39,153 bases of DNA from Planctomycetota bacterium (GTDB taxonomy: Bacteria > Planctomycetota > UBA1135 > UBA2386): assembly GCA_020851075.1 (NCBI GenBank), contig JADZDL010000052.1, forward strand, positions 1 to 39,153, written 5' to 3'. Both the position numbers and the translations under genes were made by a program. Below the pieces are notes generated by a model. The model was given only the letters and a program-made list of their open reading frames with translations. It was not told the origin of the DNA and searched no databases. This document shows, piece after piece, positions 35,731 to 39,153 of this stretch (positions are counted from its first letter, which is position 1; each line of letters begins with the position of its first letter).

Positions 35731-37098
35731 ATGGCCGAACCCGCCACCATCCTGATCGTCGACGACCATCGCGCCGTGCGCGAAGAACTCGCATTTGCGC
35801 TGGGTTATGACGGCTGGCGGACCCGCGAAGCCGGCGACGGACCCGCCGCGTTGGAACTGGTCCGCAACGATCCCGAGATCGCCCTCGTGCTGCTCGACGT
35901 GAAGTTGCCCGGCCTCGATGGCCTCGAGGTGCAAAAGCAGCTCAAGGAGCTGCGCCCCGACCTCCCGGTCGTGATGATCTCAGGCCACGGCGACCTCGAC
36001 ACGGCGGTGCTCGCGGTGCGAAATGGCGCCTACGATTTCCTGCAGAAACCGTTCGCGACCGACCGCGTGCTGCTGTCGCTGCGCAACGCGCTGGCCAACG
36101 CGCAGCTGCGCAGCGAAAACACGCGGCTGCGGGCGGCGCTGCAGGACGACTTCCGACTGCTCGGCGACGGCGCGGCGATGACGCAGGTCCGCGCCCTCAT
36201 CACAAAGGTTGCCCCCACCGACGTGGCCGTGCTCGTGTTGGGCGAGAACGGCACCGGCAAGGAACTCGTCGCGCGCCAGCTGCACCAGCAGAGCCGGCGC
36301 GCCGCGGCGCCGTTCGTCGCGATCAACTGTGCAGCGATCCCGGCCGATCTCGTCGAGAGCGAGCTGTTCGGCCACGAGAAGGGTGCTTTCACGGGCGCCA
36401 CGAATGACCGCGCCGGCTGCTTCGAACAAGCCTCGGGCGGCACCCTGTTCCTCGACGAAGTTGGCGATATGCCGCTGCCGATGCAGGCGAAGCTGCTGCG
36501 CACCCTGCAGGAGCGGGTGGTGACCCGCGTGGGCGGCACCAGGACCATCGCGGTCGACGTGCGGGTGATCGCCGCCACCAACCAGGACCTCGCGCAGATG
36601 GTCGCCGAAAAGACATTCCGCGAGGACCTCTTCTACCGACTGCACGTCGTGCGGGTACAACTGCCCCCACTGCGCGAACGCCGGGAAGACCTCGAACTGC
36701 TGGCGACCCACTTCCTGCTCTTGGCCTGCCGCCGCAACGGCCTGCCGGTGCGCCGCCTTGGCCCGGATGGTTGTGCCTGGCTCGGCAGCCAGCCCTGGCC
36801 CGGCAACGTGCGGCAGCTGAAGAACGTGCTGGAGGCAGCGGCGATTCTCGCGGAATCGGACGAAGTCACGGCGAGCGACCTGCAGGCCGCGGCAACCCCA
36901 CCCCCGGCGCGACAAGCCGGCGGCGAACCGGACTGGTTCCACTACGAGTTGCTCGATGACTTCCGCGCCGCGACCGAAAAGGAGTTCCTGCGTCGCAAGC
37001 TGCTCGAGAACCACGGCAATATCAAACGCACCGCGGAACGCATCGACCTGCAGCGCAGCAATCTCTACAAGAAGCTCGAACGCTACGGCCTCAAATGA
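35731..37098 (+). CDS. NtrC-family sigma-54-dependent response regulator
   Basis: A 455-residue regulator. Receiver (1-120; IVDDHR, phosphoacceptor Asp56 in LVLLDVKLP, Lys106 in FLQKPFA), AAA+ domain (about 140-370) with Walker A GENGTGKE (171-178), the sigma-54-contacting GAFTGA loop (218-223), Walker B GGTLFLDEVGD, and an arginine region FREDLFYRL, then a Fis-type helix-turn-helix (about 415-455; ENHGNIKRTAERIDLQRSNL). It opens sigma-54 promoter complexes using ATP when phosphorylated. No partner kinase is adjacent. The ATG at 35731 starts the receiver; a TACCTT box ends 8 bases earlier, suggesting a nearly leaderless mRNA. Confidence 0.95.
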   Translation: MAEPATILIVDDHRAVREELAFALGYDGWRTREAGDGPAALELVRNDPEIALVLLDVKLPGLDGLEVQKQLKELRPDLPVVMISGHGDLDTAVLAVRNGAYDFLQKPFATDRVLLSLRNALANAQLRSENTRLRAALQDDFRLLGDGAAMTQVRALITKVAPTDVAVLVLGENGTGKELVARQLHQQSRRAAAPFVAINCAAIPADLVESELFGHEKGAFTGATNDRAGCFEQASGGTLFLDEVGDMPLPMQAKLLRTLQERVVTRVGGTRTIAVDVRVIAATNQDLAQMVAEKTFREDLFYRLHVVRVQLPPLRERREDLELLATHFLLLACRRNGLPVRRLGPDGCAWLGSQPWPGNVRQLKNVLEAAAILAESDEVTASDLQAAATPPPARQAGGEPDWFHYELLDDFRAATEKEFLRRKLLENHGNIKRTAERIDLQRSNLYKKLERYGLK

Positions 37099-37100
37099 AG

Positions 37101-37124
37101 CGAGGCCCCAAGGGCCTCGTCTTG
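37101..37124 (+). terminator. Rho-independent terminator of the NtrC gene
   Basis: CGAGGCCC (37101-37108), loop CAA, GGGCCTCG (37112-37119), then TCTTG. An 8-bp perfect stem only 2 bases past the stop. Confidence 0.75.
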
Positions 37125-37166
37125 CACTGCGGCTTGCGCCCAGCTTCCGGTATCAGATCTTCGCAA

Positions 37167-38081
37167 TCAGCTCTTCGCTGGCACCGTCAATTTCTGGTCG
37201 GGTTGCAGGCGGTCCGTCTTGCCCGGGTTCAGCTTGCGGATCTCGCCCACCATGCGGTCGGCGTTCTTCTTGCCATACAGCGACTCGGCGATCTTCCAGA
37301 GAGAGTCGCCTGACTTCACGACGTAGGTGCGGCTGCCCGCGACCGGCGTGGCGCCAGCAGGATTGGCCGTTCCTGTGCCAGCACCCGGGGTAGCAAACGA
37401 CGGCGTGGCGCTCGGCGCATTGGGCGTACCATTTCCGGCCCCACCATTCGCTGGCATCGTCGCCGGCGTCACGCCTGCGTTCGAAGGTGCAGCCCCCGCG
37501 TTCTCCGCCATGAGCATCTTCGGCTGACGCAGTTCATAGGCGGCGAGCACTTCTTCGTCCTCGACCCAAGGCACTGCGATCTCCTGCCCCACCCGCACGA
37601 CCGTGAGCTCTTCGTTGAGGCACATCGCCTCTTCGAGGTAAGGATCGCGCTTGCCGCACCAGCGACGAACGAGCGACTCCAGGGAATCGCCAGACTGGGC
37701 GCGAACGAAACGAACCGTGCGATCACGACGGCTCGGGCCGACCTTGAGGGCCACCGTGTCCGCGATCACCGCGGGCTTCGACGTGGCGACGAGCGGCTGC
37801 TCGCCAACCTGATCGGGCGACAGCAGGCCAGAAATCGGGGCATCGGCGCCCTTCTTGTCGGCACCGGTCGCATCGCTGCCGTTCTTGGCCGCGGCTTCGC
37901 GCTCACGGCGCATCTCCGGGTTGATGACCTCTTCGAGGCCCAGGATGCCATTCGACCCGGACTTCGAGTCACCGGCGGCCTTTGTGCCCGACGCATCGCG
38001 CCCAAAGAGCACGGCAACCGCGAGGATGATGGCCAGGAAGCCCGTGACTGCGTACACCAGGATCCGTTCGTTCTGCTTCAT
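37167..38081 (-). CDS. Membrane-anchored LysM protein
   Basis: A 304-residue protein with one N-terminal membrane helix (ILVYAVTGFLAIILAVAVLF, 7-26) and no cleavage-like site, so it is probably anchored facing outwards. Residues about 120-172 form a weak LysM-like module (RFVRAQSGDSLESLVRRWCG to VGQEIAVPWV). A Pro/Ala/Gly/Thr-rich linker (about 190-250, PANGGAGNGTPNAPSATP) leads to a clear C-terminal LysM (RTYVVKSGDSLWKIAESLYG ... LQPDQKLTVP). LysM binds N-acetylglucosamine polymers such as peptidoglycan. A GGGAGGGAC site precedes the ATG. It is convergent with the NtrC gene. Confidence 0.85.
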   Translation of the reverse strand: MKQNERILVYAVTGFLAIILAVAVLFGRDASGTKAAGDSKSGSNGILGLEEVINPEMRREREAAAKNGSDATGADKKGADAPISGLLSPDQVGEQPLVATSKPAVIADTVALKVGPSRRDRTVRFVRAQSGDSLESLVRRWCGKRDPYLEEAMCLNEELTVVRVGQEIAVPWVEDEEVLAAYELRQPKMLMAENAGAAPSNAGVTPATMPANGGAGNGTPNAPSATPSFATPGAGTGTANPAGATPVAGSRTYVVKSGDSLWKIAESLYGKKNADRMVGEIRKLNPGKTDRLQPDQKLTVPAKS

Positions 38082-38263
38082 GTGTCCCTCCCTGCGACCG
38101 GTCGCGGCGAGCCAGGCTCACCAGAACACGCACGCAGTGGTTCCATTCGCTTCGTTGCCGCCGGCGACGAAACCAGCCAGTCGTGGACCGTTTGGCGAGG
38201 GAACCAGCCCGCCTGCACGACCAACCGCTTCGGTCGCCGGGATGACCGCCCGACGACCCGCAC

Positions 38264-38293
38264 ATTCTAGACGAAGCGGCGCAGCGATGCCAC
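38264..38293 (-). promoter_or_regulatory. Promoter candidate of the LysM gene
   Basis: Minus strand: GTGGCA (38293-38288), 18 bases, TAGAAT (38269-38264). The -10 matches five of six consensus bases. The start would leave a leader of about 175 bases. Confidence 0.42.
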
Positions 38294-38350
38294 GGCCGGA
38301 ATGGTGAAGTTCCGCCCAGCGGGACAGCCCAGCCTACCAACCGCGCCCGC

Positions 38351-39153
38351 TCAGCGACGCAGGTCCGCCTTCGGCATCTTCGCGGTGATCTTCTCGGCGC
38401 CGCGCTTGAGCGAGAACGTGAGCTCCTCGCCGTCGCTTTCGCGCGAGACCCGGAAGATGTCGCGCAGGGTCTCCACGGTCTCACCGTTCACGGTGAGCAG
38501 CACGTCCCCCGGCTTGGCCCCCATCTTCGCAGCGCGACCGCCGTCCTTCACCGTCGTGAACGTGAGGCCGTCCATCTCGGCATCGAACATCGCTTCGGCA
38601 TAACTGGCCGACTGCGGCCGGCGACCACCCGAGACATCGATGCCGCTGCGGTCGAGCATCGAGTCGAGATTGGCGGTGCCGAGCGCGGCCAGCGCGATCA
38701 CGGTCGACGTGTGGCGCTGGTACTCCTCGATCGCCACGTCGATCGTGTCCCACTGCGTGTGCCAGGTGTGCAGGAAGTAGTTGCTGCGACCGGTGAGCCC
38801 CCAGTTGAGCCCGGGCACGCCAGCGGCCAGGAACGACGCGTGGTCGCTGCCGCCGCCGCCGCTGAGTTTCTCGCTCTTGCTGATGCGGAAGACCGGGCCG
38901 TCGAAGCTGCGATCCGGTGCGGTCAGGAGCGCAAGCACTGGCGCGAACACGGGTTCGAGCTGGGTTGCCATCGTGTTCGTGACCCCGATCGACTGCGCCC
39001 AGTTGGTGCCCGTGTCGTGGTTGAACACGGCCGAGACCTTGTCCATTTCCTGGCGATGGCGCTGCACGTAGGCGTGGCTACCGAGCAACCCCTGCTCTTC
39101 GCCGCCCCAGAGGCAGAACCGGATCGTGCGCTTGGGCCTGGCGCCCACCGCCA
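38351..39153 (-). CDS. M28-family metallopeptidase with PDZ domain, C-terminal part (partial)
   Basis: The frame is open to the right edge; about 265 residues are seen. The M28 aminopeptidase zinc site is visible: WGGEEQGLLGSHAY holds the catalytic Glu and a metal Glu, FNHDTG a metal Asp, GGGGSDHASF and HTWHTQWDT the region with the last His ligand. The earlier H-x-D motif lies outside the window. The last 90 residues form a PDZ domain (GLTFTTVKDGGRAAKMGAKPGDVLLTVNG ending in a charged tail), which commonly binds peptide ends. M28 enzymes remove N-terminal amino acids and are usually exported. The promoter region of the LysM gene lies between it and that gene. Confidence 0.88.
   Translation of the reverse strand, partial: AVGARPKRTIRFCLWGGEEQGLLGSHAYVQRHRQEMDKVSAVFNHDTGTNWAQSIGVTNTMATQLEPVFAPVLALLTAPDRSFDGPVFRISKSEKLSGGGGSDHASFLAAGVPGLNWGLTGRSNYFLHTWHTQWDTIDVAIEEYQRHTSTVIALAALGTANLDSMLDRSGIDVSGGRRPQSASYAEAMFDAEMDGLTFTTVKDGGRAAKMGAKPGDVLLTVNGETVETLRDIFRVSRESDGEELTFSLKRGAEKITAKMPKADLRR

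Overview
The window is a chromosomal segment of a GC-rich bacterium that most resembles the Planctomycetota. The pointers are: exported LamG, FGE-sulfatase and HEAT-repeat proteins; many lipoproteins and signal peptides; an RRM-type glycine-rich RNA-binding protein; an enlarged ValS; HD-GYP, hybrid-kinase and NtrC regulators; and weak Shine-Dalgarno sites with a recurrent TACACT-like -10 just upstream of starts. This placement is inference from gene content; no rRNA is present. Nearly all genes look ordinary and intact. I see no insertion sequence, integrase, prophage, CRISPR array or rRNA.

Layout. 1-299: end of a family 2 glycosyltransferase. 306-2286 (minus): a degenerate receiver protein, a THUMP-less Pus10-type tRNA pseudouridine synthase, and a DUF4279-like protein. 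2393-5083: a divergent RNase HII-like protein, a secreted LamG protein, and RNase HI on the minus strand. 5311-8925: a GT2 glycosyltransferase translationally coupled to a radical SAM/SPASM enzyme, an SMP-30-like protein and a lipoprotein. 9063-10048: a small membrane protein coupled to an isoprenylcysteine-methyltransferase-like protein. 10039-15083 (minus): a HisKA_2 kinase, a REC-PAS-HK-REC hybrid kinase, AcpH and a DUF1624-like acyltransferase. 15332-18634: ValS with three extra segments. 18635-19122: a structured leader in front of an RRM protein. 19599-21179: a secreted M14 peptidase. 21205-25291 (minus): an aldolase-dehydrogenase fusion, an ABC ATPase and an ABC-2 permease, each overlapping the next by ATGA. 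25392-26363 (minus): RluD-like pseudouridine synthase. 26612-27763: HD-GYP response regulator. 28003-30621: an exported FGE-sulfatase protein and an RmlC-like cupin. 30661-32690 (minus): a lipoprotein and cardiolipin synthase. 32929-33003 (minus): tRNA-Thr(CGT). 33250-35349 (minus): an exported HEAT-repeat protein with an internal degenerate receiver-like segment. 35731-37098: NtrC-type regulator. 37167-38081 (minus): LysM protein. 38351-39153 (minus): partial M28 peptidase with a PDZ domain.

The most unusual items are the compact bacterial Pus10 with its partner gene, two receiver folds lacking the phosphorylation residues (one in an exported protein), the long structured leader and palindromic operator-like site before the RRM gene, the ValS insertions, and several short tandem repeats: 18 bp inside the cardiolipin synthase gene, paired hairpins after the tRNA, and an 11-bp repeat before rluD. 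No single locus is an obvious new defence or mobile system.
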